NCBI GenBank assembly: GCA_020091685.1
Contig: CM034602.1
Location: forward strand, 840,051 to 904,050
Direction: 5' to 3'
Source: Lutjanus erythropterus
Taxonomy: Eukaryota > Chordata > Actinopteri > Lutjaniformes > Lutjanidae
DNA length: 64,000 nt
Shown: piece by piece, positions 55,270 to 58,745 of the stretch
Layout: every line of letters begins with the position of its first letter
Numbering within the stretch: the first letter of the stretch is position 1
Notes under the pieces: generated by a model
Database searches by the model: none
What the model was told of the DNA's origin: nothing
Seen by the model: the letters and a program-made list of their open reading frames with translations, nothing else
Made by a program: the position numbers and the translations under genes

Positions 55270-56382
55270 ATTACTGAGTTGTGTTCACATTATTTTGTCC
55301 ATCCCTTTATGTCTGTAACAATGACAGTCAGTGTCTCTCACAGTGAAATCACCTCCTGACACTAAAACATCTACTTACTTCCATTATAAATTCAGTTCTT
55401 ACAGTTTAAAATGCAGCGTTTTTAACACTAAACTTTAGCACTATTTGTTTGCAATTACCAGACTTGTATTCTGACTTGTATTTATGTTGTTAGTTGTTTG
55501 TGATTTTTAGAGACAAATTCCTCGTATGTGTTCACAGACTGATTCTGAAAAATAAAATCAATAATTAGCTGCATTATGAGAAAAGCACCTTAATATTTTC
55601 ACCTCCCACTGAATCACATGATGGGGAATTTAATAAAAAATGAGATGGTGGAGATTATTAACAGGACATGAGGTGAACGGTTTAGTTAATCAGGTAGTTT
55701 CAGCCTCCTGCTGGTTTCCTCCTCCTCCTCCTCGGTTCGTTTAATTCTTCGGCGTGTTGAAATCTGTCAGAAGGTCAGAGGAGACTAAATTAAATCCAGT
55801 CAGCAGATGATCTGATGTGAACGTTACTGTGTGGCTGCAGATAATCCTGGAGTTGAGGAAGGACGAGGATTACATCATCCCTTTCTGGATTATACTGGGA
55901 AGCTCACTGGGAGGCCTGCTGCTGCTGGCCTTACTGGTCCTGGCCCTGTGGAAGGTACGCACACTTTAACTACAAAAATTCATCCTGTCACAATCTTGTC
56001 AGTTAAAAAATAGGTCCAAATATGTGAAAACAGGTGGAGTGCATGAACGAACTCCACCTGTTGGACCTATTTTTTAACCAGTGATCAATCTGGAAATAAT
56101 TTTTCCACCAGTTAATTAGTTTGTTTAAAATGTGGAAAATTCTGCTGGGATTGACTCACTTTTTGAGGAACTGCAGTTTTTTGCACTTTGACTTTTTTCA
56201 GTTCAGGTTTAAAAACACCAAAATTGCTCTTTAAGTTTAATATTAATCAGTCAGTAAAATTTGATTTAAAATCACAAATGTGCATCTTTTTTCCTGCTCA
56301 GCTCGGCTTCTTCAACAGACGGAGGAGACAGGAGGAGGAGGAGCAGCCTGTGGCCAATGGGAAGGCAGCGGAGGAGCTATAA
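8931..56382 (+). CDS. itga11: I-domain (collagen-receptor) integrin alpha subunit, alpha-11-like, 30 exons
   Basis: Coding exons: 8931-8985, 20195-20306, 29527-29636, 30214-30305, 30680-30794, 30879-31006, 32724-32872, 32948-33092, 33631-33796, 35274-35344, 39620-39764, 40231-40379, 40792-40935, 41739-41942, 42030-42160, 42271-42443, 47132-47271, 47378-47488, 47788-47873, 47961-48165, 48381-48479, 50118-50194, 50413-50496, 50732-50840, 50976-51089, 51416-51502, 51831-51941, 52838-52929, 55841-55954, 56302-56382. The product is a type I membrane receptor chain that should pair with integrin beta-1 and bind collagen. Evidence includes a signal peptide, FG-GAP propeller, I domain with MIDAS residues D174/S176/S178/T244/D275, three calcium loops, a transmembrane helix and a GFF tail. 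Thirty exons and about 1200 residues match human alpha-11 (1188). The I domain and the VSERKD and [14 protein letters not shown] segments favour alpha-11; [12 protein letters not shown] and the acidic tail recall alpha-10, so an itga10 or itga11a/b assignment needs a tree. Exons 27-28 carry four indels; as written, the frame ends at 51894. Confidence 0.9.
8994..9047. repeat. (CA)n microsatellite just inside intron 1
   Basis: About 26 CA units begin about 8 bases after the exon 1 donor site, so length variation would sit beside the splice signal. Confidence 0.95.
9120..9490 (+). repeat. MITE-like interspersed repeat, copy 1
   Basis: It starts with GGGGGTCTCTAACCTGCTGCTC, a hAT-like terminal sequence in fish. 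It contains the block GAGATAATTTACTTTTC (9277) and ends near TTTTTTACAGTGTAAC. The internal block recurs near 19128, 44203 and 62334, all in the same orientation. Confidence 0.55.
10430..10780 (+). repeat. Interspersed repeat pair, copy 1 (partner at 38455-38800)
   Basis: The two loci share long similar runs: a GTAGTTTTTGTA-type word, CTGATTGGTTCAAACAAAG, GCTGAGAATGAA and TTTCAAGTCAAAAG. Identity by eye is roughly 75-80% over 340 bases. Transposon class not identified. Confidence 0.7.
11407..11432. repeat. (AAT)n microsatellite
   Basis: A run of about eight AAT triplets. Confidence 0.9.
13620..14270 (+). repeat. GCTAGCTA-rich interspersed repeat, copy 1 (partner at 42690-43240)
   Basis: Both loci have several 'TTGTTTGCTAGCTAG..AAAA' blocks, then TCATGATGGC, then a TTTTAAA-GTTAAACCTCC(T/C)CAAGT block and similar AT-rich ends. 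It includes an (AAC)n run at about 13678-13700. The copies are diverged and the family is unknown. Confidence 0.65.
15033..15169. repeat. Palindromic element with about 64-bp arms
   Basis: The left arm, beginning CGACACGCCCCCAGTTTGG, pairs with the right arm, which ends CCAAACTGGGGGTGTGCTG, with only a few mismatches and a very small central loop. It looks like a foldback nonautonomous DNA element of a type common in teleosts. Confidence 0.8.
15830..16195 (+). repeat. Interspersed repeat, about 330 bp, copy 1 (partner at 23604-23920)
   Basis: The two copies share GTCCTGCCATTGGT, CAAGTGGCATCACAGCA, ACAAGTTCCCCCTCAACA and TGGGCTTAGCTCCGCCCAAG, about 85% identical in the aligned parts. Copy 1 has about 40 extra bases near 15998-16040 that copy 2 lacks. 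Same orientation, 7.7 kb apart. Confidence 0.85.
18116..18146. repeat. (TTGA)n microsatellite
   Basis: About seven tandem TTGA units. Confidence 0.9.
18840..19290 (+). repeat. MITE-like interspersed repeat, copy 2
   Basis: It begins CAGGGCTCTGCAACCTTTATG, a hAT-like end motif. It carries the diverged block GAGATGGTTTACTTTCCTTC and ends near ATCAGTGTAC, the same layout as 9120-9490. Confidence 0.5.
20195..20306 (+). CDS. itga11: Integrin exon 2: mature N-terminus, first propeller strand
   Basis: Acceptor TTTCAG. With the exon 1 base it reads [18 protein letters not shown], then [13 protein letters not shown] followed by FGYTVQQ is the start of collagen-binding alpha chains. It ends in phase 2 inside a tryptophan codon (GGRQ-W); donor GTGAGA. 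Confidence 0.93.
20347..20690. repeat. 34-bp minisatellite with an internal palindrome in each unit
   Basis: About ten units of a 34-base consensus, ACCAGTCTGTACTGGTCTGT plus GTACATCTATAGAA. ACCAGT-N4-ACTGGT is a perfect 6-bp-arm palindrome in most units. The array starts 40 bases after the exon 2 donor site. Confidence 0.9.
21647..22900 (-). mobile_element. Degraded Tc1/mariner-family element
   Basis: The ends match as inverted repeats beginning TACAGT(A/G)TATA and containing GGAAAG. On the minus strand 22156-22413 encodes a piece with [15 protein letters not shown] and TKIELFG, the start of the catalytic core of fish Tc1 transposases. The first catalytic aspartate (normally in WSDET) is replaced (WSFQT). 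Other recognisable pieces in other frames include the GCACACC...GTTTCTCCC region and the CCTGATTGGTGGA...GGTTGTCCTTC region. Frames are broken throughout, so it is non-autonomous and dead. At about 1.25 kb it is shorter than the usual 1.6 kb, suggesting internal deletions. Confidence 0.88.
23604..23920 (+). repeat. Interspersed repeat, about 330 bp, copy 2 (partner at 15830-16195)
   Basis: Same block order as copy 1, ending in TTAGCTCCGCCCAAGATTTTTGTGATTGG. It lacks the internal 40-base segment of copy 1. Confidence 0.85.
24397..24423. repeat. (GT)n microsatellite
   Basis: About 13 GT units. Confidence 0.9.
24729..24794. repeat. 11-bp tandem repeat, six units
   Basis: Six head-to-tail units of CATAACAGG(C/T)T; the last is diverged (CAAAGCAGGCT). 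Confidence 0.9.
25255..25333. repeat. (GT)n microsatellite, about 39 units
   Basis: The longest pure GT run in the window. Confidence 0.95.
25680..25745 (+). repeat. Short interspersed repeat shared with 23140-23205
   Basis: Both loci read TTTTCTCATACTTCTTAAAT, then TTGGCTCC(T/C)GAGAAA and AGCCTTTGTCTCGT, nearly identical over about 65 bases. Confidence 0.8.
25925..26112. repeat. Array of four hairpins at about 50-bp spacing
   Basis: Stem-loops begin near 25929, 25978, 26029 and 26079. Hairpin 3 (26021-26062) has arms ACAAGTG and CTTTGTTAGCTC pairing with GAGCTAGCAAAG and CACTTGT. Hairpin 4 (26082-26110) pairs AGTCTAGCCTGC with GCAGGACTAGACT. Hairpin 2 has GTGCCCTTGCTAACC against GGCTAACAAGGCAC. 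Stems share the GCTAGC/GCTAAC theme, so units look related by duplication and have diverged with partly compensating changes. Confidence 0.75.
28080..28380 (+). repeat. Interspersed repeat carrying nuclear-receptor-like sites
   Basis: Blocks such as AATTTCTTCAA...CACAAATGT(C/T)CACTTGGACTCAA and GATGACATTTTATA also occur at 23008-23050 and 23505-23560, so this is a dispersed family. Within it, 28208-28220 is GGGTCAAAGGTCA (DR1) and 28215-28229 is AGGTCACGGTGACCT. Confidence 0.6.
28208..28229. promoter_or_regulatory. Overlapping DR1 and perfect ERE-type palindrome
   Basis: GGGTCAAAGGTCA is a direct repeat spaced by one base (PPAR/RXR/HNF4 type). AGGTCACGGTGACCT is a perfect inverted repeat spaced by three (estrogen-receptor type). 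Function is not shown; the site belongs to an interspersed repeat. Confidence 0.4.
29527..29636 (+). CDS. itga11: Integrin exon 3: propeller blade 1
   Basis: Acceptor CCGCAG. It completes the tryptophan codon and reads LLVGAPFES, then TGDVYRCP, the FG-GAP blade 1 signature of alpha-1/2/10/11 chains. Ends in phase 1 at CTG-G with donor GTGAGC. Confidence 0.95.
29637..30213 (+). other. Integrin intron 3
   Basis: AT-rich, with a short (AAT)n run at about 30136-30153. Nothing else recognised. Confidence 0.8.
30214..30305 (+). CDS. itga11: Integrin exon 4: propeller
   Basis: Acceptor AATCAG. Reads [15 protein letters not shown] and NPKDNSFV, nearly the same as human alpha-11 (VSERKDNMRLGLSL, NPKDNSF). 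This is among the best arguments for alpha-11. Phase 0 end, donor GTGAGA. Confidence 0.95.
30306..30679 (+). other. Integrin intron 4
   Basis: 374 bases, no recognisable repeat or gene. Confidence 0.8.
30680..30794 (+). CDS. itga11: Integrin exon 5: propeller up to the I domain
   Basis: Acceptor [24 protein letters not shown] and IAPALQ match human alpha-11 ([23 protein letters not shown]). Phase 1 end, donor GTAATC. Confidence 0.95.
30795..30878 (+). other. Integrin intron 5 (84 bp), mostly (ATCC)9
   Basis: A very short intron. Bases 30801-30836 are nine pure ATCC units starting 6 bases after the donor, leaving about 40 bases for branch point and acceptor. Confidence 0.95.
30879..31006 (+). 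CDS. itga11: Integrin exon 6: I-domain start with MIDAS DxSxS
   Basis: Reads RCETF then [17 protein letters not shown]174, S176 and S178 are the metal-binding DxSxS. It continues [17 protein letters not shown] as in alpha-11. Phase 0 end. The donor is GTCGGT, with C at +3, weaker than the others; no better donor keeps the frame. Confidence 0.95.
31763..31897 (+). repeat. Direct repeat, copy 1 (copy 2 at 32112-32250)
   Basis: The copies share CCTCCAGTTATCTC, CTCCTGG, GCCAGTACTT and GTCTTTATTTAGAAAGTCCT, then GTATGTTAAT, about 80% identical by eye and 350 bases apart. Confidence 0.8.
32112..32250 (+). repeat. Direct repeat, copy 2
   Basis: Partner of 31763-31897. A (GATAA)/(AAGAT) run lies just to its left. 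Confidence 0.8.
32724..32872 (+). CDS. itga11: Integrin exon 7: I domain
   Basis: Acceptor [22 protein letters not shown], then [14 protein letters not shown]244 aligns with the MIDAS threonine. Ends phase 2 inside the arginine of ARSEAF. Donor GTACGA. Confidence 0.95.
32948..33092 (+). CDS. itga11: Integrin exon 8: I domain
   Basis: Acceptor [22 protein letters not shown], then [12 protein letters not shown]275 is the MIDAS aspartate and E277/H279 belong to the conserved collagen-contact loop of this subfamily. Phase 0 end, donor GTGAGT. Confidence 0.95.
33093..33630 (+). other. Integrin intron 8 with a MITE-like insert
   Basis: Bases about 33160-33455 look like a nonautonomous element. 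CAGGGTCTCTGCAGATCC-TTAAAATGTCTTAAA at the left is mirrored at the right by GGTCTTAAGACA and AACTTGCAGAAACCTGCAG, so the ends are roughly inverted. Confidence 0.55.
33631..33796 (+). CDS. itga11: Integrin exon 9: I-domain end
   Basis: Acceptor [37 protein letters not shown] and [15 protein letters not shown] close the I domain. The [13 protein letters not shown] motif is the alpha-11 form (alpha-10 has GHYLRR). Phase 1 end, donor GTCAGC. Confidence 0.95.
33797..35273 (+). other. Integrin intron 9
   Basis: No exon. Around 34435-34490 GTTCAAGGTGTTCC(A/C)CC repeats three times. 34610-34870 is rich in GCTAGC/GCTAACT words typical of the window's interspersed repeats. Confidence 0.7.
35274..35344 (+). 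CDS. itga11: Integrin exon 10: propeller resumes
   Basis: Acceptor [14 protein letters not shown], then [15 protein letters not shown], equivalent to FGLEMSQTGFSSH of alpha-11. Phase 0 end, donor GTGAGT. Confidence 0.93.
35851..36207 (+). mobile_element. tRNA-derived SINE with 13-bp target-site duplication
   Basis: The insert 35864-36194 begins GGCGTCACGGTGGTGCAGTGG, containing a pol III A-box-like TGGTGCAGTGG, and has a B-box-like GAGTTTGATCC about 50 bases on. It continues through the CATGTTCTCCCCGTGTCTG and CTTCCTCCCACAGTCC blocks common in fish genomes and ends in an (ATGG)n tail. It is flanked by the exact duplication GGTATGATGTTTG (35851-35863 and 36195-36207), showing target-primed insertion. 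Plus-strand orientation, apparently full length. Confidence 0.9.
38455..38800 (+). repeat. Interspersed repeat pair, copy 2 (partner at 10430-10780)
   Basis: Contains the CTGATTGGTTCAAACAAAG, GCTGAGAATGAA and TTTCAAGTCAAAAGGC blocks in the same order as the partner in intron 1. Confidence 0.7.
39620..39764 (+). CDS. itga11: Integrin exon 11: propeller
   Basis: Acceptor [21 protein letters not shown] and [14 protein letters not shown] are almost identical to human alpha-11. Phase 1 end, donor GTACTG. Confidence 0.95.
39765..40230 (+). other. Integrin intron 11
   Basis: 466 bases, nothing recognised. Confidence 0.8.
40231..40379 (+). CDS. itga11: Integrin exon 12: propeller
   Basis: Acceptor [23 protein letters not shown] is a canonical FG-GAP repeat. 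The exon ends LLGEQ in phase 0 with a weak donor, GTCTCA. Confidence 0.94.
40380..40791 (+). other. Integrin intron 12
   Basis: 412 bases, AT-rich, nothing recognised. Confidence 0.8.
40792..40935 (+). CDS. itga11: Integrin exon 13: first calcium loop
   Basis: Acceptor [25 protein letters not shown]492-x-D494-x-D496-G-x-x-D500 is a complete calcium-binding FG-GAP loop. LLVAAPMF resembles alpha-10 more than alpha-11 (LLVGAPMY). Phase 0, donor GTACGT. Confidence 0.95.
40936..41738 (+). other. Integrin intron 13
   Basis: 803 bases, no gene or clear repeat. Confidence 0.75.
41739..41942 (+). CDS. itga11: Integrin exon 14: second calcium loop
   Basis: Acceptor [23 protein letters not shown] contains a DxNxDG loop (D556, N558, D560), but the closing aspartate is Glu (RE-L). 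[16 protein letters not shown] follows. The coding strand holds two CTCF-core-like words (41754 and 41879). Phase 0, donor GTAACA. Confidence 0.95.
42030..42160 (+). CDS. itga11: Integrin exon 15: third calcium loop, propeller end
   Basis: Acceptor [25 protein letters not shown], then [11 protein letters not shown]618-x-N620-x-D622-G-x-x-D626. Ends phase 2 in the tryptophan of IIWS, donor GTCAGA. Confidence 0.95.
42271..42443 (+). CDS. itga11: Integrin exon 16: thigh domain start
   Basis: Acceptor [26 protein letters not shown], then FNKDCRR. A hexanucleotide (ACAAAG)3 codes TKTKTKS, a lysine-rich insert not in human alpha-11 (PHFQTTT there). Phase 1, donor GTAATA. Confidence 0.92.
42690..43240 (+). 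repeat. GCTAGCTA-rich interspersed repeat, copy 2
   Basis: Partner of 13620-14270. Carries several TTTGCTAGCTAG..AAAA units, CTCATGATGGC, and the TTAAACCTCCTCAAGTGG block. Confidence 0.65.
43461..43523. repeat. (CA)n microsatellite
   Basis: About 30 CA units with one CG near the left end. Confidence 0.95.
43780..44420 (+). repeat. MITE-like interspersed repeat, copy 3
   Basis: Contains the block GAGATAATTTACTTTTCTTC (44203), GAGTTTTAGAAACC and the terminal TTTTTGCAGTGTGAG, the same family as 9120-9490. Confidence 0.5.
44956..45021. repeat. (CA)n followed by (GA)n
   Basis: About 22 CA units run directly into about nine GA units. Confidence 0.95.
45050..45560. repeat. Degenerate GGGTTCT / AGAACC repeat
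   Basis: The words AAGGGTTCT, AGAACC and TGGAATA(T/C)AAAAGG recur every 50-60 bases in alternating polarity, an old minisatellite of small inverted motifs. Confidence 0.7.
47132..47271 (+). CDS. itga11: Integrin exon 17: thigh domain
   Basis: Acceptor CTCTCAG directly after (CTC)n. [20 protein letters not shown] corresponds to human [24 protein letters not shown] carries the conserved cysteine. Phase 0, donor GTCAGA. Confidence 0.93.
47272..47377 (+). other. Integrin intron 17 with a 19-base C run
   Basis: Bases 47279-47297 are 19 consecutive C, a likely place for consensus error and a possible G4/i-motif sequence near the donor. Confidence 0.9.
47378..47488 (+). CDS. itga11: Integrin exon 18: thigh domain
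   Basis: Acceptor [23 protein letters not shown] matches human DHGPMLDDGWPTTLRVS. Phase 0, donor GTGAGA. Confidence 0.93.
47489..47787 (+). other. Integrin intron 18
   Basis: 299 bases with an (AATC)n run at about 47627-47655 and a short C run. Confidence 0.85.
47788..47873 (+). CDS. itga11: Integrin exon 19: thigh/calf-1 boundary
   Basis: Acceptor [24 protein letters not shown] equals human VPFWNGCNEDEHCVPDL; both cysteines are kept. Phase 2, donor GTGAGT. Confidence 0.94.
47961..48165 (+). CDS. itga11: Integrin exon 20: calf-1
   Basis: Acceptor [23 protein letters not shown] and [12 protein letters not shown] match human LENRGENAYSTVLNIS and SANLQFASLIQK. Contains CCACCAGGGGGCGACA, a strong CTCF-type core, at 48006. 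Phase 0, donor GTGTCC. Confidence 0.94.
48381..48479 (+). CDS. itga11: Integrin exon 21: calf-1
   Basis: Acceptor [25 protein letters not shown] keeps the paired cysteines of IECVNEERRLQKQVCNVS. Phase 0, donor GTAGGT. Confidence 0.92.
48480..50117 (+). other. Integrin intron 21
   Basis: Contains a hAT-like fragment at about 48640-48846 ending GTGTCTGGGAACGACTG, the complement of a CAGT(C/G)(G/T)TTCCCA-type end. It also contains a MITE at about 49704-50087 that ends only 30 bases before exon 22. Confidence 0.7.
49704..50087 (+). mobile_element. hAT-like MITE
   Basis: Starts TAGGGCTGTGCGATATTGG and ends AACGATATATTGTGCAGTTA. The ends are imperfect inverted repeats (TAGGGCTGTGCGATAT against TAACTGCACAATATAT). 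No transposase remains. Confidence 0.65.
50118..50194 (+). CDS. itga11: Integrin exon 22: calf-2 start
   Basis: Acceptor [23 protein letters not shown] matches human VAFRLDFEFSKSIFLHH. Phase 2, donor GTGTGA. Confidence 0.94.
50357..50406. repeat. (TG)25 microsatellite abutting the exon 23 acceptor
   Basis: A pure TG run that ends 6 bases before exon 23 begins, with only AATCAG between. Confidence 0.95.
50413..50496 (+). CDS. itga11: Integrin exon 23: calf-2
   Basis: The acceptor AATCAG lacks an ordinary polypyrimidine tract. SEGEEGYP, then [18 protein letters not shown] equals human EDNVAPLRFHLKYEADVL. Phase 2, donor GTGAGT. Confidence 0.92.
50732..50840 (+). CDS. itga11: Integrin exon 24: calf-2 with a polyserine run
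   Basis: Acceptor [18 protein letters not shown], then eight serines from TCC/TCT/AGC codons, then [16 protein letters not shown]. The serine run is not in human alpha-11 and looks like in-frame triplet expansion. Phase 0, donor GTGAGT. Confidence 0.9.
50976..51089 (+). CDS. itga11: Integrin exon 25: calf-2
   Basis: Acceptor [23 protein letters not shown] matches [30 protein letters not shown] matches RSGNRLLKLRDFL. Phase 0, donor GTACGA. Confidence 0.93.
51291..51412. repeat. (CTC)n microsatellite forming the pyrimidine tract of exon 26
   Basis: About 38 CTC triplets, interrupted late by TCTTC and GCC, running to within 4 bases of the exon 26 acceptor. Confidence 0.95.
51416..51502 (+). 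CDS. itga11: Integrin exon 26: calf-2
   Basis: The acceptor is a CAGCAG tandem; using the first adds one glutamine (exon from 51416), the second starts at 51419. [11 protein letters not shown] and [10 protein letters not shown] align with human CNIWGN and EEDLRRAPQL. Phase 0, donor GTAAGA. Confidence 0.88.
51686..51828. repeat. 14-bp minisatellite (TGTCTGTT-GTTGTG / CTCGTG)
   Basis: Alternating TGTCTGTTGTTGTG and TGTCTGTTCTCGTG units, about ten, run into the exon 27 acceptor GTGTGTAG. Confidence 0.9.
51831..51941 (+). pseudogene. itga11: Integrin exon 27: calf-2, with a frame-disrupted middle
   Basis: The exon runs from AACCACAGT (NHSN, as in human NHSNSD) to TTCGCT with donor GTGAGT, 111 bases, exactly the 37 codons expected from human alpha-11. 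The first part reads [10 protein letters not shown] and the last LQLPVLFA in frame 0. The roughly 30 bases between (RELKVTLRG, matching human QEINFHLLG) are in another frame. Frame 0 has TGA at 51894, 51900 and 51915. The simplest reading is one base lost in the CCC run at 51883-51885 and one base gained near 51914. Confidence refers to exon identity; whether the breaks are real is open. Confidence 0.8.
51942..52837 (+). other. Integrin intron 27
   Basis: 896 bases, no exon or repeat recognised apart from CCACCAGGGGCAG (52632), a weak CTCF-like word. Confidence 0.75.
52838..52929 (+). pseudogene. itga11: Integrin exon 28: membrane-proximal calf-2, two indels
   Basis: Acceptor TTTCAG, donor GTAAAG. 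Three segments in different frames match the family in order: VSFK, then [15 protein letters not shown], then [11 protein letters not shown] (human: LKYK, MKIMVNAALQRQFHS, FIFREEDPSRQ). The length is 92 instead of the expected 96, so two bases are missing at each join: at AAGTCTGG (52850, as if one TC unit were lost) and at TCCCATG (52896, a C run). Joined as written to exon 29, a stop would follow at once. Confidence 0.78.
53691..53908. repeat. Perfect 218-bp palindrome with an (AT)n centre
   Basis: The left arm starts TCCAGGCTGACGTCGAGGTG at 53691 and the right arm ends with its exact complement at 53908. The axis is between 53799 and 53800, in an AT-repeat core (53766-53831). Both strands translate to the same peptide around that axis, confirming the symmetry. 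Non-repeat arm length is about 75 bases each. Confidence 0.95.
55213..55269. repeat. (TTG)n microsatellite
   Basis: About 18 TTG triplets with one TTA. Confidence 0.95.
55841..55954 (+). CDS. itga11: Integrin exon 29: transmembrane helix
   Basis: Acceptor [22 protein letters not shown], then the helix through [15 protein letters not shown], near identical to human alpha-11. Intact, phase 0, donor GTACGC. It lies downstream of the frame breaks. Confidence 0.95.
55955..56301 (+). other. Integrin intron 29 with a bulged hairpin
   Basis: 347 bases. 56002-56078 is an inverted repeat: GTTAAAAAATAGGTCC and AACAGGTGGAGT pair with ACTCCACCTGTT and GGACCTATTTTTTAAC, with an 11-base one-sided bulge and a 10-base loop. 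Confidence 0.85.
56302..56382 (+). CDS. itga11: Integrin exon 30: cytoplasmic tail and stop
   Basis: Acceptor [26 protein letters not shown] and a short end, stop TAA at 56380. GFFNR is the membrane-proximal GFFKR-type motif that clasps the beta subunit. The acidic EEEE run recalls alpha-10's tail. Confidence 0.95.
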   Translation, partial: LGFFNRRRRQEEEEQPVANGKAAEEL

Positions 56383-58720
56383 TGCGTGGACGCAGACGAT
56401 GCTGCGTTCTCTCCTCATCAACTCAGACAGTCGTTAAATGAGTTTCCTGTGCGGTTTGATCATGACGAGATGTGAACCGGAGCAGATGACAGAAGTCAGA
56501 CAGGAGATAGTGCAGAGCATTGTACAGTTCTGACTTTATGAGTTGATGAGAATCACCTGAACGCATCACGAGCCTCCACCCATCACTCAGGGACCCTGAT
56601 GCCCCGCCCCCTCAGCCAATCGCTCAACCAGTTACAGCCACGGTGAGCCAATCAGTCAATCAGCCACGCCCTTAAACATGTGACCATGGCTGCATTCAGC
56701 CCTGACAAAACCTTTATTTAAACAGAAACGGTGCTGCGTTCAACAAGCTGTCGTGCTCTTAAATGTTCTGCACTGCAGCTCCTTTTTGATGTGGCGGTTT
56801 TTATAAAGACATCGCTGCTGATTGGATAACTCTCGTGACACACCCACCAAACAAGAGAAAACTCTATGGCATGCTGTCGTACAATGGTCCAGTGATGTGA
56901 AAATACTCCTTCATACTAATACTACAAAGTTGTGCACTCAAAATCCCGCTTAAGTTACAGTATTTTCTGCTAAATGTACTCAAGTATCAAAAGTAAAAGT
57001 GCAGCAAAAATGCAGAAAATGGCCGTGACTGAACATTTTTATATGATAACTTCAGATTGAAGGTAGCTTGTTGTTTATTTACTTTAGATACAGTTTGGTA
57101 GTTTGTATCAGTGGTTCCCAACCTAAGGGACGCCCCCTTTAAAAGGGTCACCAGATAAATCCAAGGGGTCGTGAGATAATTAATGAGGAAATAAGGAAAG
57201 AAGTACAGTCAGTCTCCTCCTCTAATGAAGCACAGTGGTTCCTCTGCAGCCTCCTGTTAGCTGACCAACAAACAACAACCACAGCACCTCAAAAATTCCA
57301 TGAAAGCCTTTCTGCCAAAGTGAAACCAGAGTTGCCCAGTTGGCGCCTCATTTTTGCCTCCACCCCCACTCCAGGAAGTCCTCCAGCTGCCTCCAACCCC
57401 AGCGTCTGATTGGCTGGTAGTCAACTCATTGCCTCAGTTAGGTTGACAAATTTTTTATGCATATGAATTCAGGTTTGCCTTGAAATTTTGGCACAGAAAG
57501 TTTGAAAACTGAAAAACTGAAATCTGAAGTCACACAAACACTCTGTTGGTAAAATGGAATTATATTTGAGTGTATTATGACTCAAAGTTTAGGACTTGAG
57601 ACTTAGAAAACAACAGACCTCATGTAAGAACCAAAGACATGTTCATATCAGTGATTTAGGACAGTGGTTCCCAGACTTTTCTGGCATGACTCCCTTCAAC
57701 AACAGTATCCTTTTTATTGTCTTCTTACCTGCTGTCAGGAGTTTTGGCCGTATGTCTGCACATGCAGGTTTATGAAGTCTCTGTCCAGGAGAACGTCCTC
57801 ATTTATTATGTCCTCTGTCTCCGTGATGAAAACTTCCCCTCGATCGTCCCTCGCTGTGGTGTTTTTTTAGGTAGACAGTCCAACCTGCTGGTAACACGAC
57901 AGTAACACCAGTCACTTTTCCTGCTCTTTCCTTGAACAGCTCCTTTAATTCACTGCTGACGCTTTAAAATGACAGATTCTTCTTTATGGATCTCTGAAAG
58001 CAGAGCATCAAACTTATAAAGTTCTTTTTACTCTTTGATACCATTTTCATGAACAAATACTCCCTGACACGTGGCAGGAAGTGCAGCCTTATATGGTATT
58101 AATGGGACATTAATTATGCTAATTTACACGAACACACACAGGTGGCTCACTGAGACTTTATTTTATGTGAAGTTACAGGTGTTTGTTGAATCTGACATGT
58201 TCGTATGAAAAAACATGCAGGAAGTTTCAGATAAGAATATGAAAATGTTCTGAGGCCCGATGACGTGACATCACACAACATGTCTGTTAGAATCATGTTC
58301 TGCAGAAGAGAAACAAAACAAAATAAGACCCAGCTTAAAATAGAAAATCAATAAAATAAAATTGATGATTCAGTTATTTAAATACTGAGAGCAGAGACTA
58401 CCTAAGATGGCTGATTTTATTTTATTTTCTTTTTTTATACTAATGGACTTTGTAAATGCATCTTATGAACACGTATTGTATTTTATATTTCCAAATTAAT
58501 ATCTGATGCACTTTTGTTGTACGACGTCAAACTTGAACTTTTTGTAAATACACTTGTGTCTGAATGAAAAAGGATAGAGGCATTAATGTTGATGTTGTTT
58601 CTGATGTGTGATGTCGCTCCGCCGCCTCTCACACACATCTGATATCTTCACTGTGTGTGTGTGTGTGTGTGTGCATGTGTGTGTGTGTTAATAATGCAAT
58701 AAAGACCAGAAATGTAAACG
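56383..58720 (+). other. Integrin 3' UTR (presumed)
   Basis: From the stop codon to just beyond AATAAA at 58698. Two partial hAT-like ends with CAGTGGTTCCCA occur at 57109 and 57662 in the same orientation. An earlier tandem AATAAAATAAA at 58350 could be an alternative site. Confidence 0.55.
58651..58688. repeat. (GT)n microsatellite
   Basis: A GT run with one GCAT break, 10 bases before the poly(A) signal. Confidence 0.9.
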
Positions 58721-58745
58721 CTGTGTGTTATGTTGTGCTATTATT
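58698..58745 (+). terminator. Poly(A) signal and GT-rich downstream element
   Basis: AATAAA at 58698-58703, followed by TGTGTGTTATGTTGTGC and a T-rich stretch, the usual arrangement for cleavage and polyadenylation of the integrin mRNA. Confidence 0.6.

Larger units (their letters stand above)
52930..55840 (+). other. Integrin intron 28 (2.9 kb)
   Basis: Holds the 218-bp palindrome (53691-53908) with a coding-like stretch on its left side, and a (TTG)n run (55213-55269). Otherwise unremarkable. Confidence 0.75.

Noticed and set aside
8931..56382. The whole integrin as a pseudogene
   Set aside because: Exons 1-26, 29 and 30 keep perfect phases, splice sites, MIDAS and calcium loops. Damage is confined to exons 27-28.
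8931..56382. Assignment as alpha-1 or alpha-2
   Set aside because: The VSERKD...MRLG, GYYNRR-INPE and DWNGAVLKE segments and the tail fit the alpha-10/11 branch. Alpha-1/2 differ in these stretches and in the tail.
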